5,296 nt of DNA from assembly GCA_035528295.1 (NCBI GenBank), contig DATKYY010000023.1, positions 1-5,296 on the forward strand, written 5' to 3'. The notes under the pieces were generated by a model. It saw only the letters and a program-made list of their open reading frames with translations. It made no database searches and was not told the DNA's origin. The translations under genes were made by a program, and so were the position numbers. Below, in pieces: positions 1 through 5,296 of the stretch. This DNA comes from G020353235 sp035528295 (GTDB lineage Bacteria > Chloroflexota > Dehalococcoidia > Dehalococcoidales > JAUYDJ01). Numbering within the stretch: position 1 is the first letter of the stretch; each line of letters starts with the position of its first letter.

Positions 1-335
1 AAGGCAAGGCAAAGGTAGAGAGGGTTACCGATGACGGCTATGAGGTAGTCGAGGTAGCCCTGCCCGCCCTGCTGACGGTAAGCAATGAAATCGGCGAGCC
101 CCGCTACCCCACCATAAAGAGGAGCCTGGCCGCCAAAAAGATTGAGCCCACTGTCTGGAAACCGGCTGATATCGGCTTGGAAACAGCCCGGACCGGTGCT
201 GCCGGCCGGCACAGCGAAATAGCCAGGCTATTTCAACCCGTCCGCGGCGTTAAATGCGAGATTATGGAAGGGGAATCCGCCGAAGAGGCGGGGGCTAACC
301 TCGCCCTACGGCTGAGAGAGGCAAAGCTGATTTAG
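1..335 (+). CDS. etfB: Electron transfer flavoprotein beta subunit, C-terminal part (5' end outside window)
   Basis: The reading frame is open from position 3 to a TAG at 333-335 and gives the last 110 residues of EtfB. The recognisable stretch is ALLTVSNEIGEPRYPTIK followed by AAKK, the EtfB signature that leads into the recognition loop and C-terminal arm; an acidic/Ala-rich helix closes the protein. EtfB pairs with EtfA in the cytoplasm and holds either AMP (classical ETF) or a second, bifurcating FAD plus the NAD(H) site. The residues that separate these two classes lie mainly upstream of the window edge, so the type cannot be decided here. The stop codon is 8 bp before the etfA start, so the two are almost surely co-transcribed and probably translationally coupled. 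Identification as EtfB is firm; the partner dehydrogenase is unknown. Confidence 0.93.
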   Translation, partial: GKAKVERVTDDGYEVVEVALPALLTVSNEIGEPRYPTIKRSLAAKKIEPTVWKPADIGLETARTGAAGRHSEIARLFQPVRGVKCEIMEGESAEEAGANLALRLREAKLI

Positions 336-337
336 GG
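334..337 (+). promoter_or_regulatory. Ribosome binding site for etfA, overlapping the etfB stop
   Basis: AGGG, which includes the last two bases of the etfB TAG, lies 6 nt before the ATG at 344 and 9 nt before the second ATG at 347. It supports a start at either ATG and suggests that ribosomes finishing etfB feed etfA. It is short, so translational coupling may matter more than its own strength. Confidence 0.5.
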
Positions 338-343
338 TTATTT

Positions 344-1351
344 ATGATGGCTGAACATAAAGGCGTTTTAATCTATGCTGAAGTTGCCCCGGGAAAGCTG
401 ACCACAATGGCTACCGAGTCGCTGGGCTGTGGCCGAAAGCTGGCTGATGAGCTGGGTGAAGAGCTAGCCGCCGTTCTGGTAGGCAGCGAGGTGAGCGGCC
501 TTGCCCAGGAAGCCATCGCCTTCGGTGCCGATAAGGTATATATTGCCGACCACCCCCTGCTCAAAGACTACCAGACGGACTCATATGTCGCCGTTATGGA
601 AAAGATAATCAAACAGGCAATGCCCCGCGTGGTCATTATGGGGCAGACATCGGTCGGCCGCGATTTAGCCCCCCGCCTCGCCTTCAGGCTGGGCACAACG
701 GCGACTCTGGACTGCATTGAGCTTAATATCGACCCCCGCTCAAAGCAACTGCTCCCGACCAAACCAGTCTACGGGGGCAATGTCATGGCTGTCATCACCA
801 CCCGGTCCCTGCCCCAGATAGCCTCTATTAGAGCCAGAGCCATGTCACCCCTGCCGCGCAATGACTCAAGGCAGGGGGAGATTATCAGTCTTGATGCCGA
901 ACCAGACCCCCGGGCAATCAGGACCAGGGTGCTGGAAAAAGTCGTGGACGAAGTCACCGGCATCAAGCTGGAAGAGGCCGAGGTAATCGTCACCGGCGGC
1001 AGGGGGATGGGCGGAACAGAAGGCTTTCAACAGCTACGCGAGCTGGCTCAGCTGCTGAAGGGGGCAACAGGCGCCAGCCGACCCCCCTGTGATAACGGCT
1101 GGGTTCCGGAAACACTCCAGATCGGGCTGACCGGCAAGATTGTCGCCCCCAAGCTCTATATCGCCGTCGCCCTTTCCGGCTCCAGCCAGCATATCAGCGG
1201 CTGTTCCGGCTGCAAAAATATTATCGCCATCAATAAAGACCCGGAGGCAAACATCTTCCGCGAAGCCCGCTTCGGTGTCGTCGGTGACTGGAAAAAAGTA
1301 GTCCCCGCCTTCACCGATAAGGTTAGAGAGCTATTAGGTGAGCCGGGTTAA
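344..1351 (+). CDS. etfA: Electron transfer flavoprotein alpha subunit
   Basis: A complete 335-residue EtfA, a normal length for the family. The N-terminal domain (about 6-190) has the family block GRDLAPRLAFRLG at 105-117. The C-terminal FAD-binding domain (about 205-330) shows TGGRG (217-221, Arg220 expected at the FAD), GASRPPCDNGW (243-253), GLTGKIVAPKLYIA (261-274), SGSSQH (278-283) and AINKDPEANIF (295-305). With EtfB it forms a soluble heterodimer that shuttles electrons from acyl-CoA dehydrogenase-like enzymes to a quinone reductase, or bifurcates them. The start is one of two adjacent ATGs (344 or 347); an AGGG at 334-337, overlapping the etfB stop, is 6 nt from the first. Odd points: the usual GISGAIQHLAGM segment reads ALSGSSQHISGC, and Cys287-Ser-Gly-Cys290 forms a CxxC. 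The gene ends in a 4 bp overlap with the convergent EF-G-like gene. Confidence 0.96.
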   Translation: MMAEHKGVLIYAEVAPGKLTTMATESLGCGRKLADELGEELAAVLVGSEVSGLAQEAIAFGADKVYIADHPLLKDYQTDSYVAVMEKIIKQAMPRVVIMGQTSVGRDLAPRLAFRLGTTATLDCIELNIDPRSKQLLPTKPVYGGNVMAVITTRSLPQIASIRARAMSPLPRNDSRQGEIISLDAEPDPRAIRTRVLEKVVDEVTGIKLEEAEVIVTGGRGMGGTEGFQQLRELAQLLKGATGASRPPCDNGWVPETLQIGLTGKIVAPKLYIAVALSGSSQHISGCSGCKNIIAINKDPEANIFREARFGVVGDWKKVVPAFTDKVRELLGEPG

Positions 1352-3417
1352 GCCTTTTCGGCCTGCTTCTGGGCCTGCTTTTCGGCGATAATCTTCTGGG
1401 TAACGTTGGGCGGTGCTTCCTCGTAGTGGCTGAAACTGACCTTGTAGCTCGCCCGTCCCTGGGTCAATGACTTCAGGTCAATGGCATAGCGCATAATCTC
1501 AGCCTGAGGCACCATCGCCTCAATAACATTGGCTCCGTCCTGAGGGTTCATCCCCAGTACATGGGCTCGCTTGGTATTAAGGTCACCGATAATATCACCG
1601 GTAAACTCATCGGGGACGGTCACCTTGATATTCATTATCGGCTCCAAAATAATGGGGTGCGCCTCAGCCAGCCCCCTCTTCAGCGCCCCCGCTCCGGCAA
1701 TCTTGAAGCAGATGTCTGAGGAATCAACCGCGTGGAAACTACCGTCATAGGCCGTCATCTTTATGTCAACTACGGGGTAACCAGCCAGCACTCCCTCGTG
1801 AATTGCCTCATTAACCCCCTTCTCCACCGCCGGGATATAGTTTTTGGGAATAGCACCACCGACTATTTTATCAACGAACTCGTGACCACTACTCCGAGCT
1901 AGCGGCTCCACTGCCAGGCAGACATGCCCGTACTGACCGTGCCCGCCGGTTTGCTTCCTGTGCTTATATTCCGCCTTGGCCGAGGCGGTAATCGTCTCTT
2001 TGTAGGGAACGCTGGGCGTGTTTAGCTCCACCTTGACACCAAATTTACGCAGCATCCGCTCGGCAGCCACCTCAAGTTGAGTCTCACCAATACCGGAGAG
2101 AACGGTCTCCCCGGTATCCGGGTCTTTGCGCACCCGGAGGGTTAAATCTTCCTCAACCAGCCGGGATAATGCCGTGCCCAGCTTATCGACATCAGCCTTG
2201 GTCTTGGGATGCACCGCCTGGCTGAAAATCGGCTCCGGGAAGACAACCGGGGCAATTTTCTGCGGTTTATCCCGACCGGACAGGGTATCGCCGGTGCCGG
2301 TTACGCCCAGCTTGGCTACGGCGCCGATATCCCCCGCCCTGAGCTGAGACACCGGCTCCTGGGTCTTACCCCGCACCAGCAGTAACTGACCGATACGCTC
2401 GGCTTCGTTGCGGGTGGCATTCCAAACCTGGGAATTGCTATCAATCGCCCCGTTATAGACCCGCAAATAAGTTAGCTTGCCGACATAGGGGTCGGCACTG
2501 GTCTTGAACACCAGCGCCGCCAGGGGGGCGGTCTCGCTTGGCGTTACCTTCTGCTCGGTTGAATCGCTGATTATAACCACCTCCCGCTCCTGGGGGGAGG
2601 GCAAATAGCTTTTTATGGCATCCAGCAGGGAGACGACTCCCACGTTCTGCAACGCCGAACCAGCCAGGATGGGGATAACCCGACCGCTTACTGTTCCCTG
2701 TCGCAAGCCCCGGCTCAACTCCTCAAGGCTAAGCTCTTCACCGCCCAGATATTTTTCAATCAGGGCATCATCAACCTCAGCGGCGGCTTCAACCAGCTTC
2801 TCCCGGAAAGAATTGACCTTGTCCTGTAATGCGGCCGGTATTTCGGCTTCCTGAGGCGGTGAGCCGGTATATGCCTTCATGGCAAGCAGGTCAACAACCC
2901 CCTGGAAATCACTCTGGGCACCAATCGGTAAATAGAGCGGTACACATCTTGCGCCGAACCTGGACTGTATGTCACCTACCGTTCGGTAGAAATCGGCATT
3001 CTCGCGGTCCATCTTGTTGATAAAGATGAGCCGCGGCAGGTTGGCTTCCTGGCAGTAAGCCCATACCTGCTCCGTACCTACCTCAACGCCGGAGGCAGCA
3101 CAGACGGCGATTACCGCCCCCTCACTGACCCGCAGGGCTGCCCTGACCTCACCGACAAAGTCGGCATAGCCGGGGGTATCAATCAGGTTAATCTTGGTCT
3201 CCTGCCACTCAGCGGGCAGCATGGTCAGGTTAAGGCTAATCTGGCGCTTTACCTCATCCGGGTCATAATCCGAGGTAGTAGCGCCATCATCAACCTTACC
3301 CAGCCGATTAATCGCCTTGGCGGTAAATAAAATGGCCTCGGCAAGGGAAGTCTTGCCTTCGCCGGCATGGGAAAGCAAACAGAGATTGCGAATATTGTCT
3401 AATCCATATTGCTTCAT
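1348..3417 (-). CDS. fusA: Elongation factor G-like translational GTPase, EF-G2 (FusA2) type
   Basis: 689 residues, full length for EF-G. G-domain motifs: G1 SHAGEGKT (16-23), a switch I region ending RQISL (58-62), G3 DTPGY (80-84), G4 NKMD (134-137) and G5 GSAL (253-256). Domain II is at about 295-385, domain III about 393-470, domain IV about 472-590 with GGHGQYGH (491-498) and the tip loop DGSFHAVDSSD (558-568), and domain V about 592-665. All five EF-G domains are therefore present, so it should bind the ribosome like EF-G. However, the G1 motif (HAGEGKT rather than HIDAGKT) and Tyr84 in place of the catalytic His mark the FusA2-type paralogue. In mycobacteria this type binds GTP but is reported to lack ribosome-stimulated GTPase; whether that holds here is unknown. 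It has a promoter of its own. An in-frame TAG immediately precedes the ATG, fixing the start. The C-terminus is a charged KQAQKQAEKA tail. A canonical fusA is expected elsewhere in the genome (inference). Confidence 0.93.
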   Translation of the reverse strand: MKQYGLDNIRNLCLLSHAGEGKTSLAEAILFTAKAINRLGKVDDGATTSDYDPDEVKRQISLNLTMLPAEWQETKINLIDTPGYADFVGEVRAALRVSEGAVIAVCAASGVEVGTEQVWAYCQEANLPRLIFINKMDRENADFYRTVGDIQSRFGARCVPLYLPIGAQSDFQGVVDLLAMKAYTGSPPQEAEIPAALQDKVNSFREKLVEAAAEVDDALIEKYLGGEELSLEELSRGLRQGTVSGRVIPILAGSALQNVGVVSLLDAIKSYLPSPQEREVVIISDSTEQKVTPSETAPLAALVFKTSADPYVGKLTYLRVYNGAIDSNSQVWNATRNEAERIGQLLLVRGKTQEPVSQLRAGDIGAVAKLGVTGTGDTLSGRDKPQKIAPVVFPEPIFSQAVHPKTKADVDKLGTALSRLVEEDLTLRVRKDPDTGETVLSGIGETQLEVAAERMLRKFGVKVELNTPSVPYKETITASAKAEYKHRKQTGGHGQYGHVCLAVEPLARSSGHEFVDKIVGGAIPKNYIPAVEKGVNEAIHEGVLAGYPVVDIKMTAYDGSFHAVDSSDICFKIAGAGALKRGLAEAHPIILEPIMNIKVTVPDEFTGDIIGDLNTKRAHVLGMNPQDGANVIEAMVPQAEIMRYAIDLKSLTQGRASYKVSFSHYEEAPPNVTQKIIAEKQAQKQAEKA
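1357..1380 (-). repeat. Two imperfect 12 bp tandem repeats in the EF-G-like C-terminal tail
   Basis: On the - strand AAGCAGGCCCAG (1380-1369) is followed directly by AAGCAGGCCGAA (1368-1357), encoding KQAQ-KQAE. The two copies differ in two bases of the last codon. The repeat extends a hydrophilic, probably helical tail beyond domain V, and looks like a local duplication near the stop codon. Confidence 0.6.
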
Positions 3418-3429
3418 CTAATTGCCCAT

Positions 3430-3434
3430 CTCCT
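3430..3434 (-). promoter_or_regulatory. Ribosome binding site of the EF-G-like gene, widely spaced
   Basis: On the - strand AGGAG lies 12 nt before the ATG at 3417, longer than the usual 5-9 nt. A closer ATG (GGAG followed at once by ATGGGC) opens only a three-codon frame, M-G-N, ending in the TAG that abuts the real start. The main start is therefore not in doubt, but the spacing is unusual. Confidence 0.55.
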
Positions 3435-3450
3435 AAAAATCATTCACTCT

Positions 3451-3479
3451 ATTATAGTTCTAGCCTGCCCACAGGACAA
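3451..3479 (-). promoter_or_regulatory. Sigma70-type promoter for the EF-G-like gene
   Basis: On the - strand a -35 box TTGTCC (3479-3474, 4 of 6 consensus bases) is followed after exactly 17 bp by a perfect -10 box TATAAT (3456-3451). Transcription would start near 3444, leaving a leader of about 27 nt before the ATG that contains the AGGAG site. It lies in the only sizeable non-coding gap among the - strand genes (3418-3501), so it probably lets the EF-G-like gene be expressed independently of the upstream xerD-to-spoIIM unit. A short CCTG/CAGG inverted repeat falls mostly in the spacer (3464-3475). No clear terminator for spoIIM is visible in the same gap. Confidence 0.75.
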
Positions 3480-3501
3480 GTGAAATTTAGCGCTTCTCTG
3501 G

Positions 3502-4053
3502 TCAGCCTAAAAGTAGCGGGGTGACATAGGTCTCAATAATAGCCGCCGGTATGAGCAAGCCGATGGCGAGCAGCAGATATTTTAGATTCTGCTTCAGATT
3601 GGGCAGTAAGAGCTCCCTTTCCCTTCTCCGGAAAATAGCCAGTATGGCGGCGGCGCCGAAGCTGAGGGCAGCCGCCTCACCGATAATCAGCGCCGGCAGC
3701 TCAAAGACGCCGTGGGGGAGCAGCCCGGTCAGGACAAAACCAAGCGACTCCTGCTGAGCCACGATGGCGGACAAAGAACCGAGCAGCAAGCCGTTGATAG
3801 TTAAAGCCAGCACCGGCACCAGACATAGCATCGGGCTCAAGGCAAAGCTTAATAGCAGGGCTGAGGTATTCTTCATGAAGATAACGAGGGCGATAACCGG
3901 AGCGGGCAGCGAAGTCAGGATATCACCGAACTGCTTGATGGTGGCGATACCCTCGGTGCTGAAGTCAATGACACCGGTAAAAGGCAGGGTGCCGATTACG
4001 GTGCCAGCAACGAAAAGAAAAGTGGCGCCAAGAAGCCACCATCTATATCTCAT
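3502..4053 (-). CDS. SpoIIM/DUF95 family integral membrane protein
   Basis: 183 residues, very hydrophobic, with about five predicted membrane segments: roughly 7-25, 51-72, 76-97, 116-141 and 157-175. Family marks of SpoIIM (DUF95) are the MKN motif (60-62), NG at 87-88 and LPHGVFELPA (112-121). In Bacillus, SpoIIM joins SpoIID and SpoIIP in the engulfment machine. Most DUF95 proteins, however, occur in bacteria and archaea that do not sporulate and have no assigned role, and nothing here (no SpoIID or SpoIIP nearby) points to sporulation. The charged RRRERE loop (142-147) is probably cytoplasmic. An in-frame TAG directly before the ATG fixes the start. It lies 21 bp after pcm, probably in the same transcript, and is the last gene before the EF-G-like promoter. 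The family call is secure; the function is unknown. Confidence 0.88.
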   Translation of the reverse strand: MRYRWWLLGATFLFVAGTVIGTLPFTGVIDFSTEGIATIKQFGDILTSLPAPVIALVIFMKNTSALLLSFALSPMLCLVPVLALTINGLLLGSLSAIVAQQESLGFVLTGLLPHGVFELPALIIGEAAALSFGAAAILAIFRRRERELLLPNLKQNLKYLLLAIGLLIPAAIIETYVTPLLLG

Positions 4054-4065
4054 CTAAATTAAGAG

Positions 4066-4071
4066 CTCCTT
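4066..4071 (-). promoter_or_regulatory. Ribosome binding site of the spoIIM-like gene
   Basis: A full AAGGAG on the - strand lies in the 21 bp gap after pcm, 12 nt before the ATG at 4053. As in the EF-G-like gene, the spacing is long and the ATG is immediately preceded by an in-frame TAG, so no upstream start is possible. Confidence 0.6.
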
Positions 4072-4074
4072 CGT

Positions 4075-4713
4075 CTAGTCTTCTTCCCAGGCATCCTTAC
4101 CGATAAGGGCAACAAAGCGGCAACCGCCCAGATTTTTAATTTTGTTCTTCTTTTTACCCCGGGTGATTTTGTATAAATCCTGAACATAGCGCGAGCCTAC
4201 CGGAATCACCATCCGCCCCCCGATGGCCAGCTGAGCCAGCAGGTCAGTCGGTACTTCGGGGGCGGCGGCGGTGACCATTATCGCCTGATAAGGCGCCTGC
4301 GGCGGCCAGCCCAGCGTCTCACCGGCCCGATGCACCCTAACATTGGTATAGCCCAGACTGGTCAATACTTTCTTCGCCGACTCCGCCAGCACCGGTAGTC
4401 GCTCCACGGTAATCACCAGACGGGCTAATTCCGCCAGGATAGCCGCCTGATAACCGCTGCCCGTCCCTATCTCCAGCACCTTTTCCTCACCGCTAAGTTC
4501 CAGCGCTTCCGTCATAAGGGCAATGATAAACGGCTGTGATATGGTCTGGTCCAGCCCGATGGGCAGCGGCGCATCCTCATAAGCCAGGTGCTGCACCTCC
4601 GGTGGTACAAAAAGCTCCCGGGGGATACGCGACATAACCGTCAATACTCGCTTGTCTTTAATTTCGGTGCTAAGGTGCTCCACCAAACTGGCTCGTGCCG
4701 CTGTGAAATCCAT
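4075..4713 (-). CDS. pcm: Protein-L-isoaspartate O-methyltransferase
   Basis: 212 residues, close to the usual length of about 210. PIMT uses S-adenosylmethionine to methylate L-isoaspartyl residues in aged proteins, starting their repair in the cytosol. Family signatures in order: RIPRELFVPPE (29-39), AYEDAPLPIG (44-53), QTISQP (56-61, with the substrate-site Ser59), SAM motif I VLEIGTGSGYQAA (79-91), the acidic residue Glu104 after strand 2 that should bind the SAM ribose, LGW (134-136), VTAAAPEVP (147-155) and GGRMVIPVG (165-173). Two departures: the usual GDG before LGW reads AGE (130-132), and the usual APFD reads APYQ (140-143). A lysine-rich RGKKKNKIKN stretch (185-194) precedes the last strand. 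The RBS AAAGG (4722-4726) is 8 nt before the ATG. The gene starts 20 bp after the small membrane protein gene. Enzyme family certain; full activity likely but not assured. Confidence 0.94.
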   Translation of the reverse strand: MDFTAARASLVEHLSTEIKDKRVLTVMSRIPRELFVPPEVQHLAYEDAPLPIGLDQTISQPFIIALMTEALELSGEEKVLEIGTGSGYQAAILAELARLVITVERLPVLAESAKKVLTSLGYTNVRVHRAGETLGWPPQAPYQAIMVTAAAPEVPTDLLAQLAIGGRMVIPVGSRYVQDLYKITRGKKKNKIKNLGGCRFVALIGKDAWEED

Positions 4714-4733
4714 TTTAAGAACCTTTACTCACA

Positions 4734-5021
4734 CTAGGTAAGGATTAGGGCCAGTGCGATAAGAATTACCAGCATTACCCCGCCCAGGATACCGATGCGG
4801 CGTAACTCACTGAAGATATAGGGGTACTTGGCCATAATGGGCGGTGGCAAAATTGATTTTTTTGTTTCCGCAACCGGCGCCTCCGGCGGAGAAACCGGCG
4901 CCTCAGCCGGAATGGCTGCCGGTGATGGCTGAGAGGCCAGCATCGGCTGTCTCAGCTTCATTTTATTTTTCTTACCGTGTAATGAATGCTTGCCGCGACC
5001 GTGCCGTGATTTACCCGACAT
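4734..5021 (-). CDS. Small hypothetical protein with one C-terminal membrane segment
   Basis: 95 residues that I cannot assign to a named family. Visible architecture: a strongly basic, Gly/Ser/His-rich N-terminus (1-24, SGKSRHGRGKH then KKNKMK), a Pro/Ala-rich linker (about 30-63) with EAPVSPPEAPVA, a short amphipathic segment YPYIFSELRRIG (66-77), and one hydrophobic helix (about 76-95) running to the last residue. This suggests a tail-anchored or single-pass protein whose basic N-terminal part faces the cytoplasm, where it could touch nucleic acid or acidic partners (inference). GGGGAG (5029-5034), 7 nt before the ATG, supports this start over internal ATGs. It sits 26 bp after xerD and 20 bp before pcm, so it is very likely a real gene of the same transcript and not a spurious frame. 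Confidence 0.78.
   Translation of the reverse strand: MSGKSRHGRGKHSLHGKKNKMKLRQPMLASQPSPAAIPAEAPVSPPEAPVAETKKSILPPPIMAKYPYIFSELRRIGILGGVMLVILIALALILT
4872..4904 (-). repeat. 12 bp direct repeat, 21 bp period, in the linker of the small membrane protein
   Basis: GAGGCGCCGGTT on the - strand occurs at 4904-4893 and again at 4883-4872, exactly 21 bp (7 codons) apart and in frame, encoding the two EAPV units of the proline-rich linker. It looks like one duplicated unit of a low-complexity spacer and could vary in copy number between strains. Confidence 0.65.
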
Positions 5022-5047
5022 GCAAATACTCCCCTCTTAAATTAAGC

Positions 5048-5296
5048 TTATTTCGCCCTGGGGTGGGACTTATCATAGCTGCGACGGACATGCTCACTGG
5101 TCAGACGGGTGTATACCTGCGTCGTTGAGATATTGGCATGCCCCAGGAACTCCTGAACTGACCTCAGGTCAGCCCCACCGCTGAGCATATGGGTGGCAAA
5201 GCTGTGCCGCAGCGTGTGCGGACCGATATTGGTATCCAGGTTGGCTGCCTTGGCGTACTCTTTTACCTTCTGCCAGAAGCCCTGCCTGGTCAATCT
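5048..5296 (-). CDS. xerD: Tyrosine recombinase XerD-like, C-terminal part (5' end outside window)
   Basis: The last 82 residues of a XerC/XerD-type integrase, open to the window edge. The text begins RLTRQGFW, the XerD-like lead-in to the last catalytic block. Four of the active-site residues are visible, numbered from the first residue in the window: His27 and Arg30 in PHTLRHSFATH, His53 in LGHANISTTQ, and the nucleophile Tyr62 in VYT. It ends in HPRAK, as XerD proteins commonly do. XerCD resolves chromosome dimers at dif near the end of replication; the first catalytic Arg and Lys and the N-terminal SAM-like DNA-binding domain lie outside. A TTG at 5291-5293 could pass as a start, but it is internal: the conserved frame continues upstream. 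No attachment sites or phage genes surround it, so a housekeeping Xer is likelier than a mobile integrase. XerD versus XerC is a resemblance call. Confidence 0.9.
   Translation of the reverse strand, partial: RLTRQGFWQKVKEYAKAANLDTNIGPHTLRHSFATHMLSGGADLRSVQEFLGHANISTTQVYTRLTSEHVRRSYDKSHPRAK

Noticed and set aside
1342..1362. GCCG...CGGC inverted repeat at the etfA/EF-G junction as a bidirectional terminator
   Set aside because: Only a 4 bp stem with a 13-nt loop and no good T-run on either side; too weak to call.
2126..3020. Three + strand frames (63-79 codons) opposite the EF-G-like gene
   Set aside because: All are antisense to conserved EF-G domains, rich in Ser/Arg/Thr as expected of reverse-frame readings, with no start signals.
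3418..3429. Tiny upstream frame M-G-N-stop whose TAG abuts the EF-G-like ATG, as a possible leader peptide
   Set aside because: Its ATG touches the AGGAG site with no spacing, so it is unlikely to be translated; it is probably chance.
3764..4057. 97-codon open frame on the + strand opposite the spoIIM-like gene
   Set aside because: It lies wholly antisense to a gene with clear family motifs, its protein has no recognisable pattern, and no ribosome site precedes it.
4844..5128. 94-codon + strand frame running across the small membrane protein and the end of xerD
   Set aside because: It is antisense to two supported genes and spans the gap between them; the composition looks like a reverse-frame shadow of the Pro/Ala-rich linker.
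5048..5296. XerD-like recombinase as the integrase of a mobile element
   Set aside because: The visible part matches housekeeping XerD closely, and there is no tRNA, attachment repeat, phage or transposon gene in the window.

Overview
The window is ordinary, densely coding bacterial DNA of moderate to fairly high GC. It holds seven genes, two of them cut by the window edges. No RNA gene, insertion sequence, CRISPR array or phage gene is visible. The mix of an EtfBA pair, a FusA2-type EF-G, a SpoIIM/DUF95 membrane protein, PIMT, a small C-terminally anchored protein and XerD fits an uncultured Chloroflexota, perhaps Dehalococcoidia. That placement is inferred from gene content and protein style, with no marker gene to prove it.

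Layout. On the + strand, the 3' part of etfB (1-335) is followed after 8 bp by complete etfA (344-1351). Together they encode an electron transfer flavoprotein, which carries electrons between acyl-CoA dehydrogenase-type enzymes (or a bifurcating partner) and the quinone or NAD pool. All other genes are on the - strand. Read in their own direction they are: xerD 3' end (5296-5048), a small tail-anchored hypothetical protein (5021-4734), pcm (4713-4075), spoIIM-like (4053-3502), and an EF-G-like translational GTPase (3417-1348).

The first four - strand genes are 20-26 bp apart and look like one transcription unit whose start lies beyond the window. The EF-G-like gene is set off by the only real intergenic gap (3418-3501). 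That gap contains a good sigma70-type promoter: TTGTCC, a 17 bp spacer, then a perfect TATAAT. The EF-G-like gene and etfA converge and overlap by 4 bp, their stop codons interlocking in a TTAA palindrome.

The points most worth a second look are in familiar families. The EF-G-like GTPase has Tyr where the catalytic His of the G3 motif should be, and Ser at the switch I Thr. The PIMT has lost the usual GDG motif after its third beta strand. The EtfA has an unusual Cys-x-x-Cys in its FAD domain. A small basic, proline-rich, membrane-anchored protein of unknown function sits between xerD and pcm. I see no convincing sign of a wholly new multi-gene system here.
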